From JAPHTQ01 sp046484535 (GTDB lineage Bacteria; Pseudomonadota; Gammaproteobacteria; Thiohalomonadales; Thiohalomonadaceae): DNA of 15,975 nt. The position numbers were made by a program, and so were the translations under genes. Positions 1 to 7,615 of this stretch are shown here, in pieces (positions within the stretch are counted from its first letter, which is position 1; each line of letters starts with the position of its first letter). The stretch spans positions 1 through 15,975 of the forward strand of contig JAWOIT010000153.1 in the NCBI GenBank assembly GCA_046484535.1, read 5' to 3'. Under the pieces are notes generated by a model that saw only the letters and a program-made list of their open reading frames with translations, was not told where the DNA came from and did not search any database.

Positions 1-444
1 AACAAGGGGAGCGATGAAGGCCTGCTGCCCCGTGCCGGAATCGCGCAGGAGGAGATCGACCGGGCATCGCGTTTCGGCCACGCCCTGGCCGAGGCTCTGG
101 CACAAGATAAAGAGCGTGGCGATGAGCCGATGTTACAGGGACTCAAAGCGGTGGATGTGGATGTACGCCTCATCCCCAGCGAGAAGATCGGCACCCGCAG
201 CTTCATGATCTGGGGCAAGCTGCTGCGAAAGGTCGGCGGACCCGGCAGTGCCGCGCGCAAGCCCGTCCTTTTTATCTATGTTGTCTTTCTCATCACCCTT
301 ATTATTTCTGTGGTGCCAGTGACCATGCTGCTGCGCACCCTGCTGCGGCCGCTAATGAAAAAACGCCTGCTTGAGCAGAAGGCCTACTTCGAGCTGCCTT
401 CCGGCTCCGAGACCACCAGGATGACGAGCTACCTCAATGACTAG
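1..444 (+). CDS. DarA-like dialkylresorcinol condensing enzyme, C-terminal fragment
   Basis: The reading frame is open from the first base and ends at TAG 442-444, giving the last 147 residues of a longer protein; the start lies outside the window. The visible part has a soluble stretch (fragment residues 1-75), a basic GGPGSAARKP linker at about 79-88, a strong hydrophobic segment at about 88-111, and a basic, glutamine-containing tail. This matches my recollection of the C-terminus of proteins annotated as dialkylresorcinol condensing enzyme (DarA), which have a flavodoxin/NAD(P)H-oxidoreductase-like N-terminus. In dialkylresorcinol pathways DarA works with DarB to form and aromatise the resorcinol ring. 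The next gene is clearly DarB-like and overlaps this one by 8 nt, which is the main support. The family's N-terminal flavin-binding part cannot be inspected here, so the call rests on the tail and the context. The hydrophobic segment suggests membrane association. Confidence 0.6.
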   Translation, partial: NKGSDEGLLPRAGIAQEEIDRASRFGHALAEALAQDKERGDEPMLQGLKAVDVDVRLIPSEKIGTRSFMIWGKLLRKVGGPGSAARKPVLFIYVVFLITLIISVVPVTMLLRTLLRPLMKKRLLEQKAYFELPSGSETTRMTSYLND

Positions 445-1579
445 GGATGTATACATTACCGATGTTGCGGCCTTTTTGCCCAACGGGCCGGTGAGCAATG
501 ATGAGATGGAGCAGGTACTCGGCACCGTCAACGGCCGCCGCTCGCGCGCCCGTCCGCTGGTGCTGCGCAACAACGGCATCAAGCAGCGTTATTACGCCAT
601 CGATAAAGACAGTGGCGAGCTGCGCTACAACAATGCCTGTCTGACCGCCGAGGCGATACGCCGCCTCAAGCTGGAGCCGGCGAAGATCGAGCTTCTCAGT
701 TGCGGTACCAGCTCCCCCGATCAGTTGATGCCCAACCACGGAGTGATGGTCCATGGCGAACTGGATGCGGGCGTCTGTGAGGTCCATAGCAGTGCCGGGA
801 TCTGCACCGCCGGTATGGCGGCGCTCAAGTATGCCTGGCTGTCGGTGATGAGCGGCGGTTGCGACAATGCGGTGGCCACAGGCTCGGAACTGGCCTCCAC
901 CTTTATGCAGTCGAAGAACTTTGAGTGCGAGTCCGAAGCCCGGGTTCGGGAGCTGGAGCAGCGACCGGAGGTCGCCTTCGAGAAGGACTTCCTTCGCTGG
1001 ATGCTCTCCGACGGGGCCGGCGCGATGCTGCTGCAGGGTAGCCCCGCCGCCGAGGGCCTAAGCCTACGCATCGAATGGATTGAGCTCCACTCGTATGCCC
1101 ATACCCAACCGGCCTGTATGTACGGCGGTGCGGAGAAGAACGAAGATGGCACGTTGCGCGGCTGGCGTGAATTCGACTCAATGGAGGAGGTGCTCAAGCG
1201 TTCGGTACTGACGGTCAAACAGGATGTGAAACAGCTGAACGAGGAGATCGTCCGTGTCACCGTCGAGCAGGCGCTGCCGGGGATTGCTGAAAAGCATGGG
1301 CTTGAAGCGGAGTCGGTGGACTATTTTCTGCCCCACATCTCCTCCGAATATTTCCGCTCGCGGCTGGCCGAAGGGCTGGAGCGCATCGGCTTTGCCATCC
1401 CGCAGGCTCGCTGGTTTACCAATCTGACACACAAAGGTAACACCGGCTCGGCCTCCATCTACATCATCCTGGAGGAGCTGTTCCATAGCGGCCGCCTGCA
1501 AAAAGGTGAGCGTATCCTCTGTTTCGTTCCGGAGAGCGGACGTTTCTCCACCTCCTTTATGCTGCTGACCGTGGTGTGA
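437..1579 (+). CDS. darB: DarB-like beta-ketoacyl-ACP synthase III
   Basis: A 380-residue thiolase-fold ketosynthase of the FabH/KASIII superfamily, longer than FabH (about 317). The KASIII triad is visible: Cys123 in SAGICTAG, His300 in YFLPHISS and Asn335 in THKGNTGSAS. The N-terminus (DVYITDVAAFLPNGPVSN, then RNNGIKQRYYAID) is typical of DarB proteins of dialkylresorcinol and flexirubin clusters. In that family the enzyme condenses two beta-oxoacyl thioesters, the carbon-joining step before ring closure; activity on those substrates here is inferred. The ATG lies within the last codons of the upstream DarA-like gene (8-nt overlap) with only a weak Shine-Dalgarno, so translational coupling is likely. 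A second ketosynthase pair lies on the opposite strand at 3026-5064, so the locus has two kinds of condensing enzyme. Assignment as a KASIII is very secure; the DarB subfamily is secure from motif and context. Confidence 0.85.
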   Translation: MTRDVYITDVAAFLPNGPVSNDEMEQVLGTVNGRRSRARPLVLRNNGIKQRYYAIDKDSGELRYNNACLTAEAIRRLKLEPAKIELLSCGTSSPDQLMPNHGVMVHGELDAGVCEVHSSAGICTAGMAALKYAWLSVMSGGCDNAVATGSELASTFMQSKNFECESEARVRELEQRPEVAFEKDFLRWMLSDGAGAMLLQGSPAAEGLSLRIEWIELHSYAHTQPACMYGGAEKNEDGTLRGWREFDSMEEVLKRSVLTVKQDVKQLNEEIVRVTVEQALPGIAEKHGLEAESVDYFLPHISSEYFRSRLAEGLERIGFAIPQARWFTNLTHKGNTGSASIYIILEELFHSGRLQKGERILCFVPESGRFSTSFMLLTVV

Positions 1580-1580
1580 G

Positions 1581-1997
1581 ATGGAGAAGGAGCAAGTTCC
1601 TCAGGAAGGCAATGTCACGCTGCGTGGAGAGCGCAAGGCGGTCTATGCCCTGGGCGAGGACGGACACTATACCCTGGTGCCCTCGGCCGGCTCCAAGGTG
1701 GAGGAGACGGTAACCACCCAGGCGCTGGCGGAATTTGTCCGCCTTCGCGATGAGGCCCGTGAGCGGGTCATCGCAGGCCGGGCCTCGCCGCTGGAATATC
1801 ACATGTACGATAAACGCATGGACCCGCAGACCCTGGCGCAGACAACCGGCTTTTTCACCTGGCGGGTGCGTCGACACCTCAAACCAAAACCCTTCCGCGG
1901 TCTACGCCCGAGCCTGCTGGCACGTTATGCGGATGCACTCGGCGTAGAGCCTGAAACGCTGACCAGAATTCCCGACAAGGGTGCCTCTGAGGAATGA
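1581..1997 (+). CDS. Small protein with a possible XRE-like helix-turn-helix, embedded in the dar operon
   Basis: A 138-residue protein I cannot name. Its ATG follows the darB stop by one base (TGA-G-ATG), and its own TGA overlaps the next start as ATGA, so it is tightly coupled on both sides. Residues 1-45 are polar and look like a small beta region (VYALGEDGHYTLVPS). Residues 45-65 are helical and charged. Residues 69-127 resemble a degenerate HTH_3/XRE domain: DPQTLAQTTG fits helix 2, WRVRRHLKP the recognition region, and LLARYADALGVEPETL the closing 'laeaLgvsleeL' helix. No enzyme motif is visible. It could be a pathway regulator, or an HTH-fold adaptor working with the biosynthetic proteins; being inside the operon rather than divergent from it leaves both open. 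The HTH reading is mine from sequence pattern only. Confidence 0.75.
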   Translation: MEKEQVPQEGNVTLRGERKAVYALGEDGHYTLVPSAGSKVEETVTTQALAEFVRLRDEARERVIAGRASPLEYHMYDKRMDPQTLAQTTGFFTWRVRRHLKPKPFRGLRPSLLARYADALGVEPETLTRIPDKGASEE

Positions 1998-2989
1998 TCA
2001 ATCAAGATTATCGACACCGGCACGCAGCGCACTGCGAGACCGGCGCACTCTCTTCGCTGCTGAGCCACTACGGCCTGGAGATCTCCGAGCCGATGGCGCT
2101 GGGTCTGGCCTCCGGCCTGACCTTTGTGCATGTGAGCTGGTTAAAGGTCGGCGGTTTTCCGTTAACCGCGTATCGGATGTGGCCGGGGGCGATCATCAAG
2201 CGGCTGCAGGGAGTGCTCGGGGTGAAAATGGCGATGCACCGTTACCGCACGCCGGAGGCGGGCATGGCGGACCTGGACGCCAAGCTCGAACAGGGCAAGG
2301 TGGTCGGGCTGCAGAGCTCGATTTACTGGCTGCCGTATTTCCCGCCGGAGATGCGCTTTCACTTCAACGCCCATAACCTGGTGGTTTACGGTAAGGAGGG
2401 CGATGAGTATCTGATCAGCGATCCGGTGTTTGAGCACACCGTCCGCTGCCCGGCCGAGGCGCTAAAAAAATCCAGGTTCACCAAGGGGATCTTTGCCCCC
2501 AAAGGGCTGCTCTATTATCCGGAGAAGGTTCCCCAGACGTATCCCTTCGAGAAGGTGCTGCGGCGGGCGATGCGAAAGACCGCCTATCAGATGCTGATGA
2601 CCCCCCTGCCGTTTGTGGGGGTTAGCGGGATCCGCTTGATGGCCAAACAGATCCGCGGCCAGGCGAAGAACCCCGATCCGCGCTATGCCCGTCTGTTCCT
2701 CGGCAATATCGTGCGGATGCAGGAGGAGATCGGTACCGGTGGGGCCGGTTTTCGCTTTATGTATGCCTCCTTTTTGCAGGAAGCGGCGGACCGGACCGGC
2801 AGTGAGCTGTTGCAGGAGGCATCGCAGGCGATGACGGCGGTAGGGGATGAATGGCGCGACTTTGCCCTGCACAGCGCCAATTTCGTGCGTAAAAAGCCGA
2901 CCCGGGCACTGCCGGAGATCGCCGAACGACTCGAGCATATTGCCGCGCATGAAGGCGACGTCTATCGTAAACTGCTGAAGTATCGCTAG
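1994..2989 (+). CDS. BtrH-type acyltransferase (BtrH N-terminal plus DUF4872-like domain)
   Basis: A 331-residue protein matching the BtrH N-terminal family. The hallmark is AAHCETGALSSLLSHYG with Cys14, followed by His127 in HFNAHNLVVYG and Asp143 in YLISDPVF. These make a papain-like Cys-His-Asp set with a DPVF strand typical of the family. The C-terminal half (about 180-331) is helical with an LQEAADRTGSELLQEAS stretch, resembling DUF4872. BtrH of the butirosin pathway moves an acyl group from an acyl carrier protein to an aminoglycoside amine, so an acyl-ACP-dependent ester- or amide-forming role is expected. In a dialkylresorcinol locus the obvious acceptor is a resorcinol hydroxyl; this is inference. 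No signal peptide is seen, so it should act in the cytoplasm. The start overlaps the previous stop (ATGA), and it is the last gene of this arm. Confidence 0.8.
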   Translation: MINQDYRHRHAAHCETGALSSLLSHYGLEISEPMALGLASGLTFVHVSWLKVGGFPLTAYRMWPGAIIKRLQGVLGVKMAMHRYRTPEAGMADLDAKLEQGKVVGLQSSIYWLPYFPPEMRFHFNAHNLVVYGKEGDEYLISDPVFEHTVRCPAEALKKSRFTKGIFAPKGLLYYPEKVPQTYPFEKVLRRAMRKTAYQMLMTPLPFVGVSGIRLMAKQIRGQAKNPDPRYARLFLGNIVRMQEEIGTGGAGFRFMYASFLQEAADRTGSELLQEASQAMTAVGDEWRDFALHSANFVRKKPTRALPEIAERLEHIAAHEGDVYRKLLKYR

Positions 2990-3025
2990 TGGCTGCTTTG
3001 CCGGCCACAGCTCCCGTCCAACCTC

Positions 3026-3895
3026 TTACTCCCTATGGGCGGGATTGAACTCAAACAGTAAAAGCCCGCCTGTTCCATCACCATTGAGATAATAAACCGG
3101 CCTTTCCGACCGGCCCTTTGTGAGACCGTCAAGGGCCTCGACCAACGGGTGCAAACGGATGCTTTCGCTGTAGCCTGGCAGCGGCTCCCCGGGCGATTCA
3201 GTGGCGGGCCGTTTCCCCCTTGCCGATACAGGCAGATCGGCCCCCGCTATCCAGCGGGCGTGTGGGTTATCCGGCAGATCCATTGGGCTGCGATAGCGTT
3301 GACAGGTAGCAACCGGACCCTCCCTCCCGTGTCCGGACTCCGCAGTCAGCAATAGCCAGCTGCTCTGCTCGGCAGGCAGTTCCCCCTCCGCCAGGCCGAG
3401 GCGCCGACAGTGTTCGGCCGGCGGCAGGGCATACTCCTCGACGACACCGACCAGCGCCATCGGTACGGCACCGCTTTGCAGGTCCAAGAGGGCCAGTTCC
3501 AGCGCACTGTCGAAGGCGCCGCCGTTGCGCGAAACCGCGATATTGTGCCCATGCAGTCCCAGCACCTGCGATACCGTAAAGCCGGCAATATTGCTGGAGA
3601 CATTGATAAAAGAAAGCGGCATCGGCTCGAGTCGGTCACGGACGGTTTCATGCAGCAGGGAGACCGTATCGCTAACATTGCCCTGGCCACTCGCAAGATA
3701 GAGGGCGCACTGCTCGGGAAGCCCGCCAATATCTTGGACACAGCGCAGTGCACCAAGCAGGGCCAGTTCGGTAAACCGGTTATTGCGGCGCATACGGTTG
3801 GGGTGCACCTCGCGCAGCAGGGGTTTGAGATCGGCGGGCGGATCGCTTGCCGCTGCGGCGTAGCTTCTGGCGCTGAGAAGACGGGTGCCGGCCAT
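3026..3895 (-). CDS. Short ketosynthase-like protein without active-site Cys (chain-length-factor-like)
   Basis: A 289-residue relative of the beta-ketoacyl synthase N-terminal domain (pattern like Ketoacyl-synt_2). SNIAGFTVSQVLGLHGHNIAV lines up with the region before the nucleophile, but where active enzymes read DTACSSS this protein reads SRNGGAF, with Gly125 at the cysteine position. The C-terminal thiolase half with its two catalytic histidines is largely missing (289 against about 400 residues), so it should not condense on its own. It is the last gene of the leftward operon, 2 nt after the stop of an intact ketosynthase. That fits a KS/chain-length-factor pair such as those of type II PKS and aryl polyene systems. 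The ATG at 3893-3895 has a GAGG about 10 nt upstream. It probably forms a heterodimer with the neighbour at 3898-5064 and sets chain length. The main alternative is a truncated paralogue, but the reading frame is clean. Confidence 0.75.
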   Translation of the reverse strand: MAGTRLLSARSYAAAASDPPADLKPLLREVHPNRMRRNNRFTELALLGALRCVQDIGGLPEQCALYLASGQGNVSDTVSLLHETVRDRLEPMPLSFINVSSNIAGFTVSQVLGLHGHNIAVSRNGGAFDSALELALLDLQSGAVPMALVGVVEEYALPPAEHCRRLGLAEGELPAEQSSWLLLTAESGHGREGPVATCQRYRSPMDLPDNPHARWIAGADLPVSARGKRPATESPGEPLPGYSESIRLHPLVEALDGLTKGRSERPVYYLNGDGTGGLLLFEFNPAHRE

Positions 3896-3897
3896 AT

Positions 3898-5064
3898 TCA
3901 GTCGACCTCGAGGACAAAGGAGGTGTTATTGCCGCCGAAACCGAAACAGTTGCTCAGTACCCGTCCGCCACGAAAGGGTGTGGGCTGCAGTAACGGTTCG
4001 CAGCCGAGGGCCGGGTCGACCTCGGAGAAACCGGATGTCGGCGGCACGTAACCCGCTTTGAGGCAGGGAATGAGTGCTGCGAGCTCCAGGATACCGCTGG
4101 CGCCGAGGGCGTGCCCGAGCGCCCCTTTGAGGGCGGTCACCGGGGGCGGCGTGTTTGTGTCGAAAATGCACTGCATGGCGGCCGCCTCGGCGGCATCGTT
4201 ACTTTCGCTGCCGGTGGCATGGGCCTTGATCATGGTTACTTCTCCGGGGGCGGTGTCCGATTCATCCAGAGCCTGTTGGATCACGCGGGCCATACTCTCC
4301 GCCGAGGAGCAGGTGAGGCCGGAGGGATCGCAGCCATTGGCGCCGCCGAGAAAGTGCACCCCTTCCCACCCCTTTGCCGGGGCGAGTCGATCTTGCGATG
4401 CCACGACAACCGCTGCGATCCCTTCTCCCAGTACAAGACCGGAACGGTTTTTATCGAAGGGGCGGTAACCGCTGTGTGAAAGCAGTTGCAGGCTCTCAAA
4501 ACCCAATAACGTAGTGCGGTTGAAACCCTCAACTCCTACAACCAGCGCCGTCTTTATCCGACCACTGCGGATCGCCCGGGTGGCATAGAGCAGGGCGTTG
4601 GCACTGGAGGTACAGGCGGTGCTGAAGGTGAACTCGCCGGCGGCAAGGCCGAAGCGGCGGCTGAGGTGACGGGCCAGATCGCCATAGCGTTGGTAGGGGA
4701 GCGCCAGGGCTCTGTCGTCACTGGCCAGTGCCTGCCGATACTGCTGCTCGGCCCCGCCGATGGCGAAAGAGGAGCTGCCGAGAAAGAGACCGGTCCGGGT
4801 GCACGCTTCTTTATCCAGCCCGGCGCCGGCAAGCGCCTCTCCGGCGCAGGCCTCGAGTGCCGTTAACAGGCGTTGTTCCTCATCGCCGTTGCCGGAGGCG
4901 GCCGGCCCGCTGATGGGAAAGTAGGGAAGTGGCCGGTCGGGAAAGTCCTCAAGGGTGATCGTTGAGGGTGAACCCTGCCCGGCGATCAGGGCCCGGCCGA
5001 CAGCCTGCAGCTCCTGGCCAAGACTACTGCGCAGCGCGCCGGCGATGATGGAGACCTTGCTCAA
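3898..5064 (-). CDS. FabF-like beta-ketoacyl-ACP synthase
   Basis: A 388-residue KASII-type ketosynthase with an intact catalytic set: Cys151 in FSTACTSSANAL, His282 in KAHATGSESND and His318 in LKGALGHALGASG, with Lys313 just before. The C-terminal SNCFGFGGNNTSFVLE is the usual family ending. It should extend an ACP-bound chain by decarboxylative condensation with malonyl-ACP. The start appears to be TTG at 5062-5064, preceded by AGAGG six bases upstream; this site begins within the ACP stop codon region (gap 9 nt). It sits between the ACP and the Cys-less ketosynthase-like gene, and the order ACP, KS, CLF is that of a minimal type II polyketide synthase. It is unlikely to be the housekeeping fabF, because fabD, fabG and acpP are not next to it. 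Confidence 0.9.
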   Translation of the reverse strand: MSKVSIIAGALRSSLGQELQAVGRALIAGQGSPSTITLEDFPDRPLPYFPISGPAASGNGDEEQRLLTALEACAGEALAGAGLDKEACTRTGLFLGSSSFAIGGAEQQYRQALASDDRALALPYQRYGDLARHLSRRFGLAAGEFTFSTACTSSANALLYATRAIRSGRIKTALVVGVEGFNRTTLLGFESLQLLSHSGYRPFDKNRSGLVLGEGIAAVVVASQDRLAPAKGWEGVHFLGGANGCDPSGLTCSSAESMARVIQQALDESDTAPGEVTMIKAHATGSESNDAAEAAAMQCIFDTNTPPPVTALKGALGHALGASGILELAALIPCLKAGYVPPTSGFSEVDPALGCEPLLQPTPFRGGRVLSNCFGFGGNNTSFVLEVD

Positions 5065-5073
5065 GGAATACCT

Positions 5074-5328
5074 CTACGGTTGCTGTTGCTGCAGGTACTC
5101 ATCGAGGGTGGCGACGGTGGCAAAGGCGCGGCGTAACGCCTTGCTGTCTGCCAGACGGATGCCGAAGCGTCGCTGTAACGCCATGGAGAGCTGCAGCGCA
5201 TCCAGTGAATCGAGCTGAAGTCGCGAGCTTTCGCCGAACAGCAGTTCATTATCCTCGATCGTCTCCGGAGCGAAATCCTTGTCGCACTCATCGACAATCA
5301 ATTGTTTGAGTTCCAGTCTGCGGTCCAT
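5074..5328 (-). CDS. Acyl carrier protein
   Basis: A small acidic-helical carrier protein with the phosphopantetheine site LQLDSLDALQLS; the modified serine is in the DSL motif (Ser41 with the start used here). Total length of 84 residues is typical. A longer reading begins at GTG 5347-5349, directly against the permease stop, adding MSEETRR. I prefer ATG 5326-5328 because GAGGAAA precedes it by about eight bases and the first helix then starts naturally at MDRRLELKQLIVDE. It should carry the growing acyl chain for the adjacent ketosynthase pair and present it to the BtrH-like transferase; the latter is inference. It needs a phosphopantetheinyl transferase, which is not in the window. The C-terminal QQQQP tail is unremarkable. 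Confidence 0.85.
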   Translation of the reverse strand: MDRRLELKQLIVDECDKDFAPETIEDNELLFGESSRLQLDSLDALQLSMALQRRFGIRLADSKALRRAFATVATLDEYLQQQQP

Positions 5329-5349
5329 TCGTCGTGTTTCCTCACTCAC

Positions 5350-6561
5350 TCAGTAATTGCGTGAAAAGGCCAGTGTCGCCAGGGCCAGGCAGATAGCGGC
5401 GAAGATCAGCAGCGCACCGGCCTCGGGCAGCACTTCCCGCCAGTCGGCATGGCGCAGGAAAATATCGAGAAACCCCTCCAGCCCCCACGACATGGGAGAG
5501 ATATCCGCCAGTTCGCGCATAAACGGCGGCATGACGAATTTCGGCACCATCACCCCACCGAGGGCGCCGAAGATGATGTTGGAGATCCCGCCCATGGTGG
5601 TCGCCTGGGTGTGGGTGTTGGCCAGGGTGGTAATGAGCAAGGCATAGGCGATCGCGGCGAGGCTGCAGGCGGAGGAGATGATAAACAGTCCACCCAGCGA
5701 ACCGCCGAGTTCAAGGCTGTCGCCGCCGAATTTTGGTACCAGATAGATGCCGACCAGTACCATTAACACCATCTGGATCTGATTAATGGCGTAGTAGGGC
5801 AGGATCTTGCCGGCGATAAGGCTGAAGCTGGAAATATTCATGATCCGCAGCCGCAGCAGACTGCCCTGCTGGCGCTCGATGATAAAGGCGGTGGAGAGCG
5901 GAATGATGACAAAAAACATGGCGAAGACCAGCCAGGCCGGGACGCTCTGTTGTACCGAGGTCGGGGCTTTTTGCGGCTGGTTGCCCTGATAGACATAATG
6001 ACTGTCCAGCCGGACTCCACCCAACACCGTATCGAGCCGGGGCATAGCGGATTGGACCTCGGCAGGCAACTGGTTGAGCAAGAGACCCACCCGAATGGTC
6101 TTGAGAATATCCTCGAGCGCCAGACTGAACAGGCTTTGTATCTGCGGGGTTACCGTCGGGGCCACCATCAACTCGAGCATGGGGCTGTTCTCGCCATCGC
6201 CCTGTTCATCCAGCGAGGCGAGCCTGTCGGCAAACCCCTGCGGGATCACCAGGGCAAATTTGTACCGGTCCGTGGCGACCAGTTTCTTCACCGCGACGAG
6301 GTCGTCCACTCCGTCGGGACTGCGCCGGGTGAATCCTGTAATCCCCGCGAGTTCGTCGGAGAGCGCCGCCGAGGCCTCAGTTTGATCCGCATCGTGCAGC
6401 AGGTAGTCGATCTCCACCTGATGACGTTCGCTAAAGCTATCGCGCATCGCCAGCGACATGATGAGGATGAAAACCGCCGGCATGATGAACAGCACCAGCA
6501 GGCCGTGCAGATCCTTGCTCAGCACCAGTAACTCTTTTTTGATAAGTGCAAGAAGCCGCAT
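5350..6561 (-). CDS. ABC-2 type transporter permease
   Basis: A 403-residue membrane subunit of the ABC-2 family (DrrB/YhhJ-like). One membrane span is seen at about 20-38, then a large extracytoplasmic region (about 40-205) and five more spans at about 208-228, 253-275, 289-313, 322-340 and 381-399. The late DISPMSWGLEGFLDIFLR stretch is characteristic of these exporters. It starts 4 nt after the ATPase stop with GGGAG seven bases before ATG, and the ACP follows at once, so transporter and biosynthesis genes share a transcript. The likely role is export, or movement across the inner membrane, of the lipid-like product of this locus. The substrate is inferred from location only. Because one copy each of permease and ATPase is present, the working unit would be a homodimer of each. 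Confidence 0.88.
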   Translation of the reverse strand: MRLLALIKKELLVLSKDLHGLLVLFIMPAVFILIMSLAMRDSFSERHQVEIDYLLHDADQTEASAALSDELAGITGFTRRSPDGVDDLVAVKKLVATDRYKFALVIPQGFADRLASLDEQGDGENSPMLELMVAPTVTPQIQSLFSLALEDILKTIRVGLLLNQLPAEVQSAMPRLDTVLGGVRLDSHYVYQGNQPQKAPTSVQQSVPAWLVFAMFFVIIPLSTAFIIERQQGSLLRLRIMNISSFSLIAGKILPYYAINQIQMVLMVLVGIYLVPKFGGDSLELGGSLGGLFIISSACSLAAIAYALLITTLANTHTQATTMGGISNIIFGALGGVMVPKFVMPPFMRELADISPMSWGLEGFLDIFLRHADWREVLPEAGALLIFAAICLALATLAFSRNY

Positions 6562-6565
6562 CGTC

Positions 6566-7498
6566 TTACTCCCTCGGTGCGCTCATGGTCTGCCTCATAT
6601 AAAGCTCTTCGAGGCTTTGGTAGCCGTAACGGATGCCTTCAAGTTCCATCCCTTGTTCCTGCAAAAAAGCGAGCAGGTCATAGAGTGAGTGGGCGGTGGC
6701 GGATGCGGGCAGTTCAAAGTTAATGTTATCGGCAGAGTGGGCCTGGTAGCGCCGGTGCATCTCGGCGCTGAGTTTCGCATCCACCGGCTGACGCAGGCGA
6801 AAGCTGACACTGGTTTGCTGTTCGGCGTTGAGCAGTTCCTGCAGCTCGCCCGAGAGCAGGATCTTTCCCCCATCGATAATACCGATGTGATCGCAGATCT
6901 GCTGCACCTCCTCCATGTAATGGGAGGTGTAGATGATGGTCATACCGCTATCCCGGTTAAGCCCGGCGATGGTCTCGAGGATGAAGTGGCGCGACTGGGG
7001 GTCGATGCCTACCGTGGGCTCGTCGAGAAAGAGTACCTGCGGATTGTTCAGCAGACCGATGGCGAGATTAAGGCGGCGCTTGAGGCCCCCGGAGAGGGCG
7101 TGGGCAGGCTTGTTGAAGTGTTGCTCGAGCCTGGCGGCCGTCACGGCCCGTTCCACCCGCTCACTCTGTTGTGCTTTGCTGACGCCGAATGCGGCGGTAT
7201 AGAAGCGCAGGTTCTCCGCCACCGAAAGCATCGGATAAAAGGCCAGGTCCTGGGGGACAAAGCCGGTGATTGCCCGCACCTCATCCAGGCTCTGATCGAG
7301 CGGTTTGCCGTTAAAGCGGATCTCCCCGCTGCTGCGTTTTTGCAGCCCAACCAGAATGGAGATGAGGGTGGTCTTGCCGGCGCCATTAGGCCCCAACAGG
7401 CCAAAGATACTGCCACGGGGGATGTGCAGGGTGACATCGTTCAGCGCCGCAGTTTGCTGGCGCGGATAGAATTTTGTCAGTTTGTCGATGTGAATCAA
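6566..7498 (-). CDS. ABC transporter ATP-binding protein
   Basis: A 310-residue ABC ATPase with all motifs: Walker A GPNGAGKT (36-43), Q-loop at about 83 (FVPQDL), signature LSGGLKRR (135-142), Walker B VLFLDEP (155-161) and H-loop His193 in TSHYMEE. After the nucleotide-binding domain (about 1-215) there is a roughly 90-residue C-terminal extension, as in many drug or lipid ABC-2 exporters. The start is TTG at 7496-7498, supported by GGGAGG six bases upstream; no in-frame ATG gives a better N-terminus than MIHIDKLTKFY. It is the first gene of the leftward operon and powers the permease at 5350-6561. Drug-type and natural-product exporters cannot be told apart by sequence; the genes downstream favour the pathway product. 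Confidence 0.92.
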   Translation of the reverse strand: MIHIDKLTKFYPRQQTAALNDVTLHIPRGSIFGLLGPNGAGKTTLISILVGLQKRSSGEIRFNGKPLDQSLDEVRAITGFVPQDLAFYPMLSVAENLRFYTAAFGVSKAQQSERVERAVTAARLEQHFNKPAHALSGGLKRRLNLAIGLLNNPQVLFLDEPTVGIDPQSRHFILETIAGLNRDSGMTIIYTSHYMEEVQQICDHIGIIDGGKILLSGELQELLNAEQQTSVSFRLRQPVDAKLSAEMHRRYQAHSADNINFELPASATAHSLYDLLAFLQEQGMELEGIRYGYQSLEELYMRQTMSAPRE

Positions 7499-7615
7499 AA
7501 CTTGCCTCCCGGCTTACCACTACTATCAACGCCGCTACTGTGGATATGAAGCCGGATGGCGATCCAAGCTGCCGTTCAATACCTATTGCCTGGGCGTCGA
7601 CGGGATTTTGGCCGG

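Noticed and set aside
2989..3008. GTGGC/GCCAC stem as a bidirectional terminator
   Set aside because: Five base pairs with a 10-nt loop and no T-run on either strand.
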